A stretch of DNA of 64,000 bases from JAICXG01 sp963801255 (GCA_963801255.1 CAWDEC010000019.1:212756-276755); one strand, 5' to 3'. Shown: positions 18,365 to 27,860, numbered from the stretch's first letter. Notes: generated by a model from the sequence alone, not told the origin. Translations and numbers: made by a program.

Positions 18365-19036
18365 CTATTCGTTAGGTCGGCCACGTCTTGCTTCTCCATC
18401 GGCAGCGCAAGCCAGCAGCCGACGGACTTCGTCATCCGACGTCTGGCGAAAATCCTCGTAGAACTGTCCCACGCCAAAAAAATCATGCGGCAGCATTCCG
18501 CAGACGACTTCGTCGGCTTCCTTCTGCATCTCAGCGCAAATCGCTTCCGCCGCGACTGGTACGGCAATGATGAGCCGAGCCGGATTGCGCGCACGGAGCG
18601 CGCGAGCGGCGGCGCGCATGGTTGCGCCCGTGGCAAGTCCGTCGTCCACGAGAATGACGATTTTGTTGTGCACATCCGGAAACGGTCGCGCTCCGCGATA
18701 GTGTTCGTCCCGTCGTTCCACTTCCTGGCTTTCACGCTCGGTGGCTTCCTCGATCGCATCCTGCGCATAGCGTCCCAGGGCGTCTAAGATCTCGGGGTTT
18801 AGGACTCTCGTCCCGCCCGAAGCAACCGCGCCCATGGCCAGTTCCTCATGCCCGGGGACGCCGAGTTTACGAACGACGAAAACGTCGAGCGGTGCCAGGA
18901 GCGCCTCTGCGATCTCGTAGCCGACCGGCACACCGCCGCGTGGCAAGGCCAGCACCAGCAAATCGCGACGGCCGCGCCATGCCGCGAGACTGGTGGCGAG
19001 GAAACGTCCGGCATCGGCGCGATCGCGGAAATACAT
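18365..19036 (-). CDS. Phosphoribosyltransferase family protein
   Basis: A 223-residue protein with the PRPP-binding loop VILVDDGLATGATM and the N-terminal LALPRGGVPVGYEIA segment, typical of a family of soil-bacterial phosphoribosyltransferases with ComF-like folds. I chose the ATG giving MYFRDRADAGR, where homology usually begins; the frame runs 14 codons further. The substrate base is not evident. It is divergent from the MFS gene, with a shared 128-base promoter region that contains one copy of the 9-mer. Confidence 0.8.
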   Translation of the reverse strand: MYFRDRADAGRFLATSLAAWRGRRDLLVLALPRGGVPVGYEIAEALLAPLDVFVVRKLGVPGHEELAMGAVASGGTRVLNPEILDALGRYAQDAIEEATERESQEVERRDEHYRGARPFPDVHNKIVILVDDGLATGATMRAAARALRARNPARLIIAVPVAAEAICAEMQKEADEVVCGMLPHDFFGVGQFYEDFRQTSDDEVRRLLACAADGEARRGRPNE

Positions 19037-19164
19037 CTTATTTATCTTTCGCAACGCCAAAGTCGTTCGGCTTTGCAAGTCTGACGACTGGAATCATTCG
19101 TTAGGCATAGTCTTCTCCCGGTTGCGGCCTTCATCCAAGCGCGGAGATTTCGCCTTTCCGTCTA

Positions 19165-20475
19165 ATGCAAGGGACCGACCATCACGACCACACCGCCTCG
19201 GTGCCGGAAGATCTTACCGGCCGGCCGCGCCGGGTGGCGATCGCGGGCGTTTCCTGGCGCAAGACTTTCTCGGCCTTTAAACATCGCAATTACCGGCTCT
19301 ACTTTTGCGGTCAGCTCGTCTCGCTCATCGGCACCTGGATGACGAGCACTGCGCAGGGCTGGCTCGTTTATCAGCTCACCGGTTCCAAGGCATTGTTAGG
19401 CATTGTCTCCGCCGCCGGGACGGCGCCAATGCTGGTCTTCTCTACCTGGGGCGGTTGGGCGGCTGATCATTTTCCGAAACGCTCAGTCCTTATCGGCACA
19501 CAGATCGGAATGATGATTCTCTCCTTTGTTATGGCCGGGCTCGTTTGGACCAAGGTGATTGTCCCTTGGGAGATTATCGTCCTGGGAATGTTCGGCGGCG
19601 TGGCGATGGCTTTCGACATGCCGGCGCGGCAATCGTTCGTGGTTGAAATCGCGAGTCGCGAAGATCTCATGAACGCCATTTCGCTCAACAGCGCAATGTT
19701 CAACGGCGCGCGCATTGTCGGTCCCGCCGTGGCCGGTTTCCTTATGGCAAAAGTGGGCATCGCGCTCTGCTTTTTCATCGATGGCGTGAGCTTTCTCGCC
19801 GTGCTCGGGGGCCTCATCATGATGCGACTGCCGGCGCACGTGCGCGGTCCAGCCAGCGGCGGGGCGATCGCGCAATCGCTCGAAGGTTTTCGCTATGTGT
19901 GGCACCACGTGCGGGTACGCACCATCTTCGCGCTCTTCGCCGTCGTGGGCGTATTCGGCTGGTCCTATTCCGTCCTCATGCCAGCTTTTGCCCACGACAT
20001 TCTGCATCTCGACGAACAGGGCTATGGCTTTTTGTTAGGCGCGAGTGGCGTCGGCGCGCTGATCGGCGCCCTGACGACCGCTACCTTCGGGACTAACGTC
20101 TCGCCTCGCACCCTTGCCTTCGGCGGCGTCTGGCTTTTCTCCGTCATGCTGCTCATTTTCTCGTTCAATCGCAGCCTAACGATCGCGATGCTCTGTTTGG
20201 CCGCTGGCGGGTTCGGGATGATGCTTTTCTTTTCGACTTCGAACACGACCGTGCAAACCATCGTGCCCGACGAAATGCGCGGGCGCGTCATGGGAATCTG
20301 GTCGCTCATTTTTGGTGGGATGATTCCTTTCGGCAGCCTCGAGGCTGGAGTGGTCGCGCATTATTTCGGGACGGAAGCCACGCTCGCGGTTGGAGCGGTG
20401 GTATGTGCCATCGCCGCTTTTGTCACCTTGGTTATCGTTCGCCGGCGCGACGCGCAACTGGCCGCCGCGACCTGA
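19165..20475 (+). CDS. MFS transporter (EntS/MFS_3-like)
   Basis: A 436-residue major-facilitator exporter with about 12 membrane helices. FKHRNYRLYFCGQLVSLIGTW at the first helix and GWAADHFPKR between helices 2 and 3 are hallmarks of the MFS_3/EntS group (enterobactin and drug exporters). The GxxDRxxR-type loop is represented by ADHFPKR. The N-terminal 35 residues are polar. No biosynthesis genes for a siderophore lie nearby, so the cargo is open. Confidence 0.85.
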   Translation: MQGTDHHDHTASVPEDLTGRPRRVAIAGVSWRKTFSAFKHRNYRLYFCGQLVSLIGTWMTSTAQGWLVYQLTGSKALLGIVSAAGTAPMLVFSTWGGWAADHFPKRSVLIGTQIGMMILSFVMAGLVWTKVIVPWEIIVLGMFGGVAMAFDMPARQSFVVEIASREDLMNAISLNSAMFNGARIVGPAVAGFLMAKVGIALCFFIDGVSFLAVLGGLIMMRLPAHVRGPASGGAIAQSLEGFRYVWHHVRVRTIFALFAVVGVFGWSYSVLMPAFAHDILHLDEQGYGFLLGASGVGALIGALTTATFGTNVSPRTLAFGGVWLFSVMLLIFSFNRSLTIAMLCLAAGGFGMMLFFSTSNTTVQTIVPDEMRGRVMGIWSLIFGGMIPFGSLEAGVVAHYFGTEATLAVGAVVCAIAAFVTLVIVRRRDAQLAAAT

Positions 20476-20542
20476 CGCCATTTGCCGCTGCTACGCGGCG
20501 ACTTCCGCTTCCCCTTGGCGACCGCTCCGCTATCCTCCGGCC

Positions 20543-21214
20543 ATGAGCACGCGCGTTTTTCTTATCCGACATGGCGCAACGGTCTTGAGCGCGGAAGACC
20601 GTTTCGCGGGCGCGACCGATGTTGAGCTTTCGGATGAAGGTCGGGAACAAGCCAGGCAGCTGGCGGAACGACTGAGGACGGAGGAGATCACCGCGATTTA
20701 TGCTTCGCCATTAAGCCGCACGTTAGAGACCGCCGAAATTATCGCGCGACCACACAATCTCGAAGTCGTTAGGCGCGACGGCTTGCGCGAAATTTCCCAT
20801 GGGCGCTGGGAGCAGATGACGCGCAAGGAAGTGGACGAGAAATTCCCCCAGGAAGCTGCCGCCTGGGAAGAGGATCCGTACACCTTCGCGCCGGTTGGGG
20901 GCGAGAGTGGATTGGCCGTAACGGCGCGCGCCCTTCCAGTGTTACTTGAGATCGTCCGGACACATCGCGAGAGCCCGGTCGCTGTCGTCTCGCACAAAGC
21001 GACCATTCGTTTACTGCTCAGTTCGCTTCTCGGGTTCGATCCGCGACGCTATCGCGACAATCTCGATCAAAATCCGGCGGCGCTAAACATCGTCGATTTT
21101 CGCGACACCACCCATGCACGGCTCACCCTCTTTAACGACACGTCGCATTACAACAGCGCGGAGAGTGGCATTCCTTCGCAGCCCGTTTCCCGGCTCTCGA
21201 AATGGTGGTCGTGA
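20543..21214 (+). CDS. Histidine phosphatase family protein
   Basis: A 223-residue phosphoglycerate-mutase/alpha-ribazole-phosphatase-like enzyme. LIRHGAT carries the RHG motif with the phospho-accepting His; REISHGRWEQMT carries the conserved acid; VVSHKATIR gives the second catalytic His. Start MSTRVFLIRHG is at 20543. The substrate (sugar phosphate, ribazole phosphate or other) cannot be read from the sequence. No cobalamin genes are nearby. It lies 33 bases before the amino-acid permease on the same strand. Confidence 0.85.
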   Translation: MSTRVFLIRHGATVLSAEDRFAGATDVELSDEGREQARQLAERLRTEEITAIYASPLSRTLETAEIIARPHNLEVVRRDGLREISHGRWEQMTRKEVDEKFPQEAAAWEEDPYTFAPVGGESGLAVTARALPVLLEIVRTHRESPVAVVSHKATIRLLLSSLLGFDPRRYRDNLDQNPAALNIVDFRDTTHARLTLFNDTSHYNSAESGIPSQPVSRLSKWWS

Positions 21215-21236
21215 GGGAAATGCGCCCGAACCGTTG

Positions 21237-21282
21237 TCGTTAGGCAAATGACGACAGATTCGAACTCCAGATCGCCTAACGA
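21237..21282. repeat. Inverted pair of the dispersed 9-mer around a start codon
   Basis: TCGTTAGGC (21237-21245) and GCCTAACGA (21274-21282) are exact reverse complements, separated by 28 bases. The start codon of the permease (21248) lies in the loop, just after the first arm. In RNA the 9-bp stem could form and hide the start region. It may also be a chance meeting of two copies of the window-wide motif. Confidence 0.6.
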
Positions 21283-22591
21283 CTCGCGAAGGCTGGCCCG
21301 TCAGCTCGGACTTTTTGGGACGACGATGGCGGTTATGGGCGGGATCGTCGGCGCGGGGATTTTCATCAATCCTTATATCGTGGCGCAACGCGTCCACACT
21401 GCGCCGCTCATTCTCGGCGCTTGGGTGGCAGGCGGCCTAATCGCGCTCGCCGGCGGTTTCATTTACGCCGAACTCGCCGCACGGCTGCCGGTAGTCGGCG
21501 GCCAATACGCCTACCTGCGCGATGCGCTGCATCCGTCAGTGGCGTTTGTTTACGGTTGGGTCCTGCTCCTGGTCATTCAAACCGGGGGAATTGCGGCTGT
21601 GGCCGTGACCTTCGCGCGCTATCTCCTCGAGCTGACACATTGGCCGCTGAGCGATTCGTTAGTCGCGATCAGCGCCCTTGGCTTGCTCACCCTCATCAAT
21701 TGTCTCGGCGTGCGCGCCGGTAGTGGCGTTCAGTCAATTTTGACCCTTACTGCGGTGGCCGCGATTGCTCTTCTGGAAGCGGTTGTGTTCTCGGGCGGCG
21801 CTCCACCGCAAAGCAACACAGCGCCGGTCTTCGACCGATCCTTCTCGCCAAGCCTCCTCCTGACTTTCGGTGCTGCCATGACTCCGGTCCTTTTCGCGTA
21901 CGGAGGATGGCAAACTTCCAGTTTTCTCGGGGGTGAAATCCGGGATGCGCAAAGGGTTTTGCCGCGGGCGCTGATTCTTGGCGTTTTGGGCGTGATCGCG
22001 ATTTACGTTTCGGTCAATTTTGCCTACCTCCGCGCGCTTGGAGCGGAAGGCCTGGCTACGACGAGCACACCGGCCTCCACCGTCATGCGCAATTCGTTAG
22101 GCGCGCGCGGCGCGCAGCTGATGGCCGCGGGCATTGCCTTTTCCGCTTTTGGTTTTCTCGCGCAATCGATGCTCACCGGTCCGCGGGTTTATTTCGCGAT
22201 GGCAAAAGACGGAGTCTTCTTTCGTGGCGTGGCCAACGTCCATCCGCGCACTCACGCGCCCATCGTAGCGATTTTGCTTCAGGGGATTTGGGCAATCGTG
22301 ATCGCTCTGAGCGGCAGCTATGGCCAGGTGATCAATTACGTCGTGGCGATGGATTCGCTCTTCTTCGGGTTAACCGCCGTCTGTCTTTTTGTTCTGCGGC
22401 AACGGAATAGCTCGACCACTTTTCGTATGCCGGGGCATCCCTGGACGACGCTTTTCTTCATCGCTGCGCAGTGGCTGGTCGTGGTCAGCACCTTCGCGAA
22501 CGATCCGCGGCGAGCTTTCCTCGGGCTCGGGTTCGCCTTGCTGGGCCTGCCGATTTATTTCGTCTGGCGCAAGCAGGGCAACAAATCGTAG
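21248..22591 (+). CDS. APC-family amino acid permease
   Basis: A 447-residue amino acid/polyamine/organocation transporter with about 12 membrane helices. GGIVGAGIFINPYIVAQ in helix 1 is the substrate-binding GxG signature of the family, and GGWQTSSFLGGEIRDAQRVLPRA is the conserved helix 6 to loop region of LAT/serine-threonine-exchanger-like members. The closest type is the bacterial APA/LAT branch. It lies just upstream of a PLP aminotransferase (41 bases), which may suggest shared amino-acid use. Specificity is not known. Confidence 0.88.
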   Translation: MTTDSNSRSPNDSRRLARQLGLFGTTMAVMGGIVGAGIFINPYIVAQRVHTAPLILGAWVAGGLIALAGGFIYAELAARLPVVGGQYAYLRDALHPSVAFVYGWVLLLVIQTGGIAAVAVTFARYLLELTHWPLSDSLVAISALGLLTLINCLGVRAGSGVQSILTLTAVAAIALLEAVVFSGGAPPQSNTAPVFDRSFSPSLLLTFGAAMTPVLFAYGGWQTSSFLGGEIRDAQRVLPRALILGVLGVIAIYVSVNFAYLRALGAEGLATTSTPASTVMRNSLGARGAQLMAAGIAFSAFGFLAQSMLTGPRVYFAMAKDGVFFRGVANVHPRTHAPIVAILLQGIWAIVIALSGSYGQVINYVVAMDSLFFGLTAVCLFVLRQRNSSTTFRMPGHPWTTLFFIAAQWLVVVSTFANDPRRAFLGLGFALLGLPIYFVWRKQGNKS

Positions 22592-22632
22592 CGCGGTTGC
22601 CCGAGGGTTAAAACCCGCCACCTTTTCCGGCG

Positions 22633-23709
22633 ATGGAACGAAAGCGCTCGGTCTACATGGAGTGGGCGAAGCTTTCGTCGAGCGCGCGCTTCAATCTCGC
22701 GACCAGCGGCCTAACGAATGTCATGCTGGCGGAATTTCCATTTCGAGCGGCAGAGCTGGAAATCACCGGCGGCGGCTACGGCTACAGTCCGTTGCTCGAA
22801 CGAATCGCCCGGCTTACCGGCGCACCGCCCGACTGCATTGTCAGCGCAGAAGGAACGTCGATGGCGAATCATCTCGCCGCCGCCACGCTGCTCGAGCCGG
22901 GCGATGAGGTCGTCATCGAACAACCTGCCTACGGCTTGCTTCTGGACTTGCTCCATTATCTCGATGCAAGGGTGCGGCGAGTTGAGCGACGGTTTGAGGA
23001 CGATTTTGCCATTTCGTTAGGCGAAATGGAGAAGGCGATTACGCCGGCAACGCGTTTAATTGTCCTGACGAATCTGCACAATCCATCCGGCGCCTTTCTT
23101 TCCGTTGAGACGTTGCGATCGATCGGCGAACTCGCCGCGCGGGTCGGGGCGCTGGTCCTGGTGGACGAAGTTTACCTGCCGATGCTTTTTGATTCGTCTC
23201 CATCGACGGCTTTTTCTCTGGGCCACAATTTTGTCGTGACCAGTAGCCTAACGAAAACCTATGGCCTGAGCGGACTGCGTTGCGGCTGGATTTTAGCCGC
23301 ACCGGAGCTGGCGCAACGCATGTGGCGATTGAACGATCTCTTCGCCGCCACCGCCGCGCATCCGGCAGAACGCATGTCGGTCATGGCCTTCGATCATCTC
23401 GAGCAATTTCGTGAACGCGCCCGCGACCTGCTGACAACCAACCGCGCTTTGCTCGATGCGTTTCTCGATTCGCGTGACGACCTGGAGTGTTTTCGTCCGC
23501 CAGCCGGCTCGGTCGTTTTTCCGCGCTTGCCGCGAGGCGAGCCGGAAGGTTTCTTTCGGCTCCTGCGCGAGAAATATGAGACGTCGGTTGTGCCCGGTAG
23601 TTTTTTCGAAATGCCACGTCATTTCCGCCTCGGGATCGGTGGTGAGACCGCTACGCTAAAGGGGGGCTTGGAACGGATGGGCGCCGCTCTCGACGAATTT
23701 CTTGCCTAA
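22633..23709 (+). CDS. PLP-dependent aminotransferase, class I/II
   Basis: A 358-residue fold-type I aminotransferase. The PLP site is visible: NLHNPSGA (substrate/PLP contact), VDEVYLPML (Asp contacting the pyridine N) and SSLTKTYGLSGLRCG (Schiff-base Lys in SLTKTYG). The C-terminal domain ends RLGIGGETATLKGGLERMG with the substrate-carboxylate Arg. The stop TAA lies inside a copy of the 9-mer (GCC-TAA-CGA). It precedes the hydrogenase locus by 101 bases but is probably not part of it. The amino donor is unknown. Confidence 0.88.
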   Translation: MERKRSVYMEWAKLSSSARFNLATSGLTNVMLAEFPFRAAELEITGGGYGYSPLLERIARLTGAPPDCIVSAEGTSMANHLAAATLLEPGDEVVIEQPAYGLLLDLLHYLDARVRRVERRFEDDFAISLGEMEKAITPATRLIVLTNLHNPSGAFLSVETLRSIGELAARVGALVLVDEVYLPMLFDSSPSTAFSLGHNFVVTSSLTKTYGLSGLRCGWILAAPELAQRMWRLNDLFAATAAHPAERMSVMAFDHLEQFRERARDLLTTNRALLDAFLDSRDDLECFRPPAGSVVFPRLPRGEPEGFFRLLREKYETSVVPGSFFEMPRHFRLGIGGETATLKGGLERMGAALDEFLA

Positions 23710-23810
23710 CGAGTCGATAGCGCGGGCAATTGCCAAGAGCTTTTCGTGGAACTAGAGGTGACCGCACCCCCCAGGTTCTCCCCGAGATGCGATGAACTAG
23801 TAGGAATTCG

Positions 23811-24404
23811 ATGGAAAAAGTCAGCAGCCAGGAATTTCAGCGGCGGCTCGGACGGGTCGAAGAATTAATTGCCTCTCTCGAAGGCGCGGCTGATCCCGCG
23901 GTGCGCGAGCAAACGCGCGAGCTGATTGAGACCCTGCTTGATTTACATGGGCGCGGGCTTGAAAAAATTCTGGAAACGGTGCACGAGACCGATCCGCTGG
24001 GCGCAAAGGTGATCGACAAACTTGGGCGCGACCAACTTGTGTCTGGCGTCCTCTTGCTCCACGGGTTGCACCCACTCGATCTCGAAACCCGGGTGCGCAA
24101 TGCACTCGAAACGGTCCGGCCCCGGCTTGGCTTGCACGGTGGAAACGTGGACCTGGTCGAGGTGACCAATGATGGGGTGGTGCGGATTAGACTGGAGGGA
24201 AATTGCAACGGCTGCCCTTCCTCGCGCATTACCCTGCACGCCACAATCGAGGAGGAACTTTACGCCGCCGCACCGGATATTGTTTCACTGGAGGTGGAAG
24301 GCGCGGCTGATCCAAACGCGCCCGTCAATCCCAGTCGCGCCCCACTTTTTACGGAATGTCCAACGAGCAATGGACAAGCATCAGTGAAGGAAATGAAACT
24401 ATGA
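23811..24404 (+). CDS. NifU-like Fe-S protein of the hydrogenase locus
   Basis: A 197-residue protein whose second half (about 95-165) is a NifU C-terminal domain with Cys132-x2-Cys135 (NCNGC), the site that binds or transfers an Fe-S cluster. The N-terminal 90 residues are helical and unlike NifU, a form seen in group 1h hydrogenase loci. It is the first gene of the hydrogenase unit, with TAGGA 5 bases before the ATG, and overlaps the next gene by ATGA. Likely role: Fe-S cluster assembly or electron transfer for the small subunit; this is inference from position. Confidence 0.85.
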   Translation: MEKVSSQEFQRRLGRVEELIASLEGAADPAVREQTRELIETLLDLHGRGLEKILETVHETDPLGAKVIDKLGRDQLVSGVLLLHGLHPLDLETRVRNALETVRPRLGLHGGNVDLVEVTNDGVVRIRLEGNCNGCPSSRITLHATIEEELYAAAPDIVSLEVEGAADPNAPVNPSRAPLFTECPTSNGQASVKEMKL

Positions 24405-24589
24405 GGAAACCACCACAACCCGTTCACGTGGCAGGCAACGGGAAAGGCGAAGAAAAAGCCCTAACGAGTCGCGAGCCGGGGCGTGATCCTAATCGCAAAC
24501 ACTATCGCAGTGCACGTGATTCAACCGGAATCTCGGCTTCCGACCGGCAACCGATTCTGCCGGCGATGCCGAACATCCCGCCAGCATAA
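24401..24589 (+). CDS. Small conserved protein of group 1h hydrogenase loci
   Basis: A 62-residue polar protein starting in an ATGA overlap with the NifU-like gene, with GAAGGA 9 bases upstream of the ATG. It has no cysteines or membrane helix. The most distinctive parts are RDPNRKHYRSARDS and the end RQPILPAMPNIPPA, which look conserved and Pro-rich. I recall similar short proteins in this gene position in other group 1h loci, but the function is not known. A longer start at 24356 is possible but would overlap the previous gene more. Confidence 0.7.
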   Translation: MRKPPQPVHVAGNGKGEEKALTSREPGRDPNRKHYRSARDSTGISASDRQPILPAMPNIPPA

Positions 24590-24608
24590 AGGGAGTCGCT
24601 CCTTAAGT

Positions 24609-25262
24609 GTGAGTTCGAACGAATCGATCAGCGGATCGAATCGGAATTCTTTTGCCACGCTCCGGCGCTTCAGTCGGGTCGCCGACCGCGGCTCCAAGGG
24701 GCCAGCTCCGCAGTTGATAGAGCATTGCGAACTGTGCAGCGTTACGCTCCCTCCGGTGCATCGCCACTTGTTGGAAACGGCGACGCGCAAAATCGTGTGT
24801 GCGTGCGACGGCTGTACCACCACGTTTCTCCCCGTGGTCGACGGGCGCTTTAAAGTAATTCCCCGTGACGCTCGAGCCTTGCCGGATTTTCAAATCTCGG
24901 ATGCGGATTGGGAAGGACTCGCCTTGCCGATTAATCTCGCATTTTTCTTCTACGACACGCCTAACGAGAAAATGACGGCGATGTATCCCAGCCCGGCGGG
25001 CGCGACGGAATCACTCCTCCCATTGACGGCTTGGGAAGCGATCGTTAAACAAAATCCCCCGCTGGAAGAACTGGCCCCCGATGTGGAAGCGCTTCTTGTT
25101 CATCGTGCGGGTGAAGCGCGAGAATATTTTATCGCGCCGATCGACAAGTGTTACGAGCTGGTCGGGCTGATTCGCATGCATTGGCGCGGATTCACTGGTG
25201 GGGAAAAGGTTTGGGAAGAGATCGGCCGGTTCTTTGCCGGCCTGAAGGCATCGGCTCGCTAG
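24609..25262 (+). CDS. DUF5947 family protein
   Basis: A 217-residue soluble protein typical of group 1h hydrogenase clusters. Five cysteines stand in two groups near the N-terminus: HCELCSVTLPPVHRHLL (Cys40, Cys43) and CACDGC (Cys64, 66, 69), a likely metal or Fe-S site. The GTG start at 24609 is chosen because AAAGGGAG lies 13 bases upstream and it fits just after the previous stop; the frame is open further upstream. The function is unknown. Its fixed place beside the structural genes suggests a role in assembling or supporting this hydrogenase. Confidence 0.8.
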   Translation: MSSNESISGSNRNSFATLRRFSRVADRGSKGPAPQLIEHCELCSVTLPPVHRHLLETATRKIVCACDGCTTTFLPVVDGRFKVIPRDARALPDFQISDADWEGLALPINLAFFFYDTPNEKMTAMYPSPAGATESLLPLTAWEAIVKQNPPLEELAPDVEALLVHRAGEAREYFIAPIDKCYELVGLIRMHWRGFTGGEKVWEEIGRFFAGLKASAR

Positions 25263-25263
25263 A

Positions 25264-25923
25264 ATGCCGGAGCTTGCTTTCGAGGTTACCGGAGTGGATG
25301 CCGCCGTTCGCGGCTTGGTCCCGCTATTGCATTTCAAGTTGGCGATCACGAATCAGCCGCCTAACGAACAAGTTCAGTCCGTCATTCTCCAGGCGCAGAT
25401 TCAAATTCAGGCGCCGCAACGCGCTTATTCGCCTGACGAAAAGGAAAAACTTTTCGAGTTGTTTGGCGAACCGGACCAATGGGGACAAACCCTGCGCAAC
25501 AAGCTCTGGGCCCACACCAACACCACCGTGCCCGCGTTTCAAGGTTCCGCGGAAGCGACGCTGTCCGTGCCGTGCAGTTACGATCTCAACCTCGCCGGGA
25601 CCAAATACTTTTTTGCAATCGAACAAGACGATATCCCGCTGCTCTTTCTCTTCAGCGGAACGATTTTCTACGCCGGCGCCGATGGTCGATTGCAGGTGCA
25701 GCGGATCTCCTGGGAAAAAGAGTGCGTCTATCACATGCCCGTGCAGGTTTGGAAGGATGTGATGGAACGCCATTATCCCAATACCGGATGGCTTTATTTG
25801 CAGCGAGATGTGTTTGAGCGGCTTTGTCAGTTTAAGCGACGCAGCGGCGTGACGAGCTGGGAGCAGGCGATCGAAAAGCTCTTGGCGAAAGCCGGCAATG
25901 GAAATGAGAGCGATACCCGTTAG
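25264..25923 (+). CDS. DUF6084 family protein
   Basis: A 219-residue soluble protein, start 1 base after the DUF5947 stop. The N-terminal stretch PELAFEVTGVDAAVRGLVPLL is the family hallmark. No catalytic motif, signal peptide or metal site is visible. DUF6084 genes are known almost only from [NiFe]-hydrogenase group 1h loci, next to DUF5947, so a joint structural or assembly role is likely but unproven. Confidence 0.8.
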   Translation: MPELAFEVTGVDAAVRGLVPLLHFKLAITNQPPNEQVQSVILQAQIQIQAPQRAYSPDEKEKLFELFGEPDQWGQTLRNKLWAHTNTTVPAFQGSAEATLSVPCSYDLNLAGTKYFFAIEQDDIPLLFLFSGTIFYAGADGRLQVQRISWEKECVYHMPVQVWKDVMERHYPNTGWLYLQRDVFERLCQFKRRSGVTSWEQAIEKLLAKAGNGNESDTR

Positions 25924-25968
25924 CAACCGGAACGCTGCCGCCCGGCCGGTCTTCGTCTTCCTCTCAAC

Positions 25969-27324
25969 ATGAACCGCGAAGCTCTGGACAAGATCGTCAA
26001 TGCCGTTCTTTACGAAGGCTACATTCTTTACCCTTACCGGGCGTCGTCGAAGAAAAACCAGGTCGGACGCTTCACGTTTGGTCGAGTCTACCCAGTCGAT
26101 TATGCAGCAGCGCAAGGCGGACGGGAGCCGTCCCTGATGCAGACGGAGTTTCTCGTCCGCAACGAATCGAAGGATGCAGTTGCGACCGTCGCGGTGCGTT
26201 TTCTTCAACCGCTTGCGCGCAACGTGGCGCGTTTCGCGGAGCCGGTTACGAGCCTGACGGAGCAAGCCGAAGCGCAGGCCGAGGTTGTGCCGCGACTGGA
26301 GATTGGGGACAAGCTTTATCAAACCTGGCAGGAAGCGGTGGAGCGGGACGTGGCGCTGCCGCCGGTGAACTTGAATGTCGCCAGCCAAATGCAGCATCCG
26401 TTCGCTTTTGCGGAATCCCGAGAATCGGAACCGATTCCCCAAGATGATGGACGCATTGCCGGGCTGATCATCAGACGAAGCGCTGCCATCAAAGGGTTAA
26501 TCGAAGTTGAGATCGAAATGATCGAAGCAGAGGCGGCTAAAATTCGCGTTCGCATCCTCAACCAGACGCCTGTGCCTAACGAATTACTGGAAAACCAGGA
26601 AACAATCACCCTGCGCACGTTCGCTTCTACCCACACGATCCTCGATGCGGCGGGCGGCGAGTGCATCTCGCTCCTGGATCCTCCGGGGCAATACCTCGAA
26701 GCCGCGAAGGCCTGCAAACAGATCGGCACCTGGCCAGTCCTGGTTGGCGACGAGAAGAAACCGGAACGCGATCTCATGCTCTCGTCGCCGATCATTCTTT
26801 ACGATTACCCAAAGATCGCCCCGGAGAGCGCGGGGGATCTCTTCGACGGCGCCGAAATCGATGAGATTCTCACCCTCCGTATCCAAACCATGACCGAGGC
26901 GGAAAAGGCCGAAATGCGGCAGGTGGATGAGCACGCTCGTCGCATCCTCGAACGCACTGAGAATCTCGCCCAGGCGGACCTTTTACGAATGCACGGTGCG
27001 ATGCGCGATGTGAAAAAGCCGACTAACGAAGAGTTCTTCAACCCGACGCAATTGCTCCAGGAAGTAACGGTGGGCGGAGTGAAATTGAAGGCTGGAGACA
27101 AGGTGAGAATTCGGCCAAAGAAACGCGCCGATGTCATGGATATCGCGCTCGAAGGTAAAGTCGCCATTGTCGAATCGGTGCAACAGGACGTCGAAGGCCA
27201 CGCGCATTTCGCTCTCATCCTCGAAGACGATCCCGGACGCGACCTGGGAATGATGCGCCAGCCGGGACACCGCTTCTTCTATGGCGCAGATGAAGTAGAG
27301 CCCGTGCGGAATTGTGAATCGTGA
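25969..27324 (+). CDS. Conserved hypothetical protein of group 1h hydrogenase loci
   Basis: A 451-residue soluble protein beginning MNREALDKIVNAVLYEGYILYPYRASSKKN... (first 16 or so residues variable, then LYEGYILYPYR and RFTFGRVYP conserved). The C-terminal 90 residues (GGVKLKAGDKVRIRPKKRADVMDIALEGKVA) look like a small SH3-like beta domain. No cofactor site was recognised. It overlaps the protease gene by GTGA. The function is unknown; position suggests hydrogenase maturation or assembly. Confidence 0.75.
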   Translation: MNREALDKIVNAVLYEGYILYPYRASSKKNQVGRFTFGRVYPVDYAAAQGGREPSLMQTEFLVRNESKDAVATVAVRFLQPLARNVARFAEPVTSLTEQAEAQAEVVPRLEIGDKLYQTWQEAVERDVALPPVNLNVASQMQHPFAFAESRESEPIPQDDGRIAGLIIRRSAAIKGLIEVEIEMIEAEAAKIRVRILNQTPVPNELLENQETITLRTFASTHTILDAAGGECISLLDPPGQYLEAAKACKQIGTWPVLVGDEKKPERDLMLSSPIILYDYPKIAPESAGDLFDGAEIDEILTLRIQTMTEAEKAEMRQVDEHARRILERTENLAQADLLRMHGAMRDVKKPTNEEFFNPTQLLQEVTVGGVKLKAGDKVRIRPKKRADVMDIALEGKVAIVESVQQDVEGHAHFALILEDDPGRDLGMMRQPGHRFFYGADEVEPVRNCES

Positions 27325-27860
27325 GCATCCTCATCGCGGGCATCGGTAACATTTTCTTTGGCGACGATGCTTTCGGTTGTGAAGTGGCGCAGCAGCTCAT
27401 CCGCGAGCCGCTCCCCGACGGAGTCCGCGCCTTCGATTATGGCATCCGCAGTTACGACCTCGCTTATGCGATGCTCGAGCCCAACGACGCCGTCATTCTG
27501 ATCGACGCGGTTCCGCGTGGTGAAGAGGCGGGCACCGTTTTCTTGTTAGAACTCGACATAAATAAGCTGGACAACGCCGGTATCGAGTCCGTGAATGCTC
27601 ATACGATGAATCCGGTTGCCGTCATGCAACTGGTCCGCTCGCTTGGCGGATCCCCTCGCAAACTTTACCTCATCGGCTGCGAACCGGCGGTGCTCGAAAC
27701 GGAAGAGTTAGGCTTGAGCGAAAAAGTCAGGTCCGCTGTTCCACTCGCGCTCGATATGATTCGGGAACTAATTAGCAAACTCCTTCATGAAAATGAAAAC
27801 ACTCACACGCACGGCACGCGATTGGAAAAACGAGCTGAGGGACCAGGTTCGAGGACGTGA
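27321..27860 (+). CDS. Hydrogenase maturation protease
   Basis: A 179-residue nickel-dependent endopeptidase of the HyaD/HybD family. It cuts the C-terminal tail of the large subunit after nickel insertion. GIGNIFFGDDAFG (residues 7-19) holds the first metal ligand (Asp16), LIDAVPRG the second acid, and VNAHTMNP the His. GTG start in a GTGA overlap with the previous gene. Its substrate should be the large subunit at 29202-31025, which ends 23 residues after the last ligand motif. Confidence 0.92.
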   Translation: MSILIAGIGNIFFGDDAFGCEVAQQLIREPLPDGVRAFDYGIRSYDLAYAMLEPNDAVILIDAVPRGEEAGTVFLLELDINKLDNAGIESVNAHTMNPVAVMQLVRSLGGSPRKLYLIGCEPAVLETEELGLSEKVRSAVPLALDMIRELISKLLHENENTHTHGTRLEKRAEGPGSRT

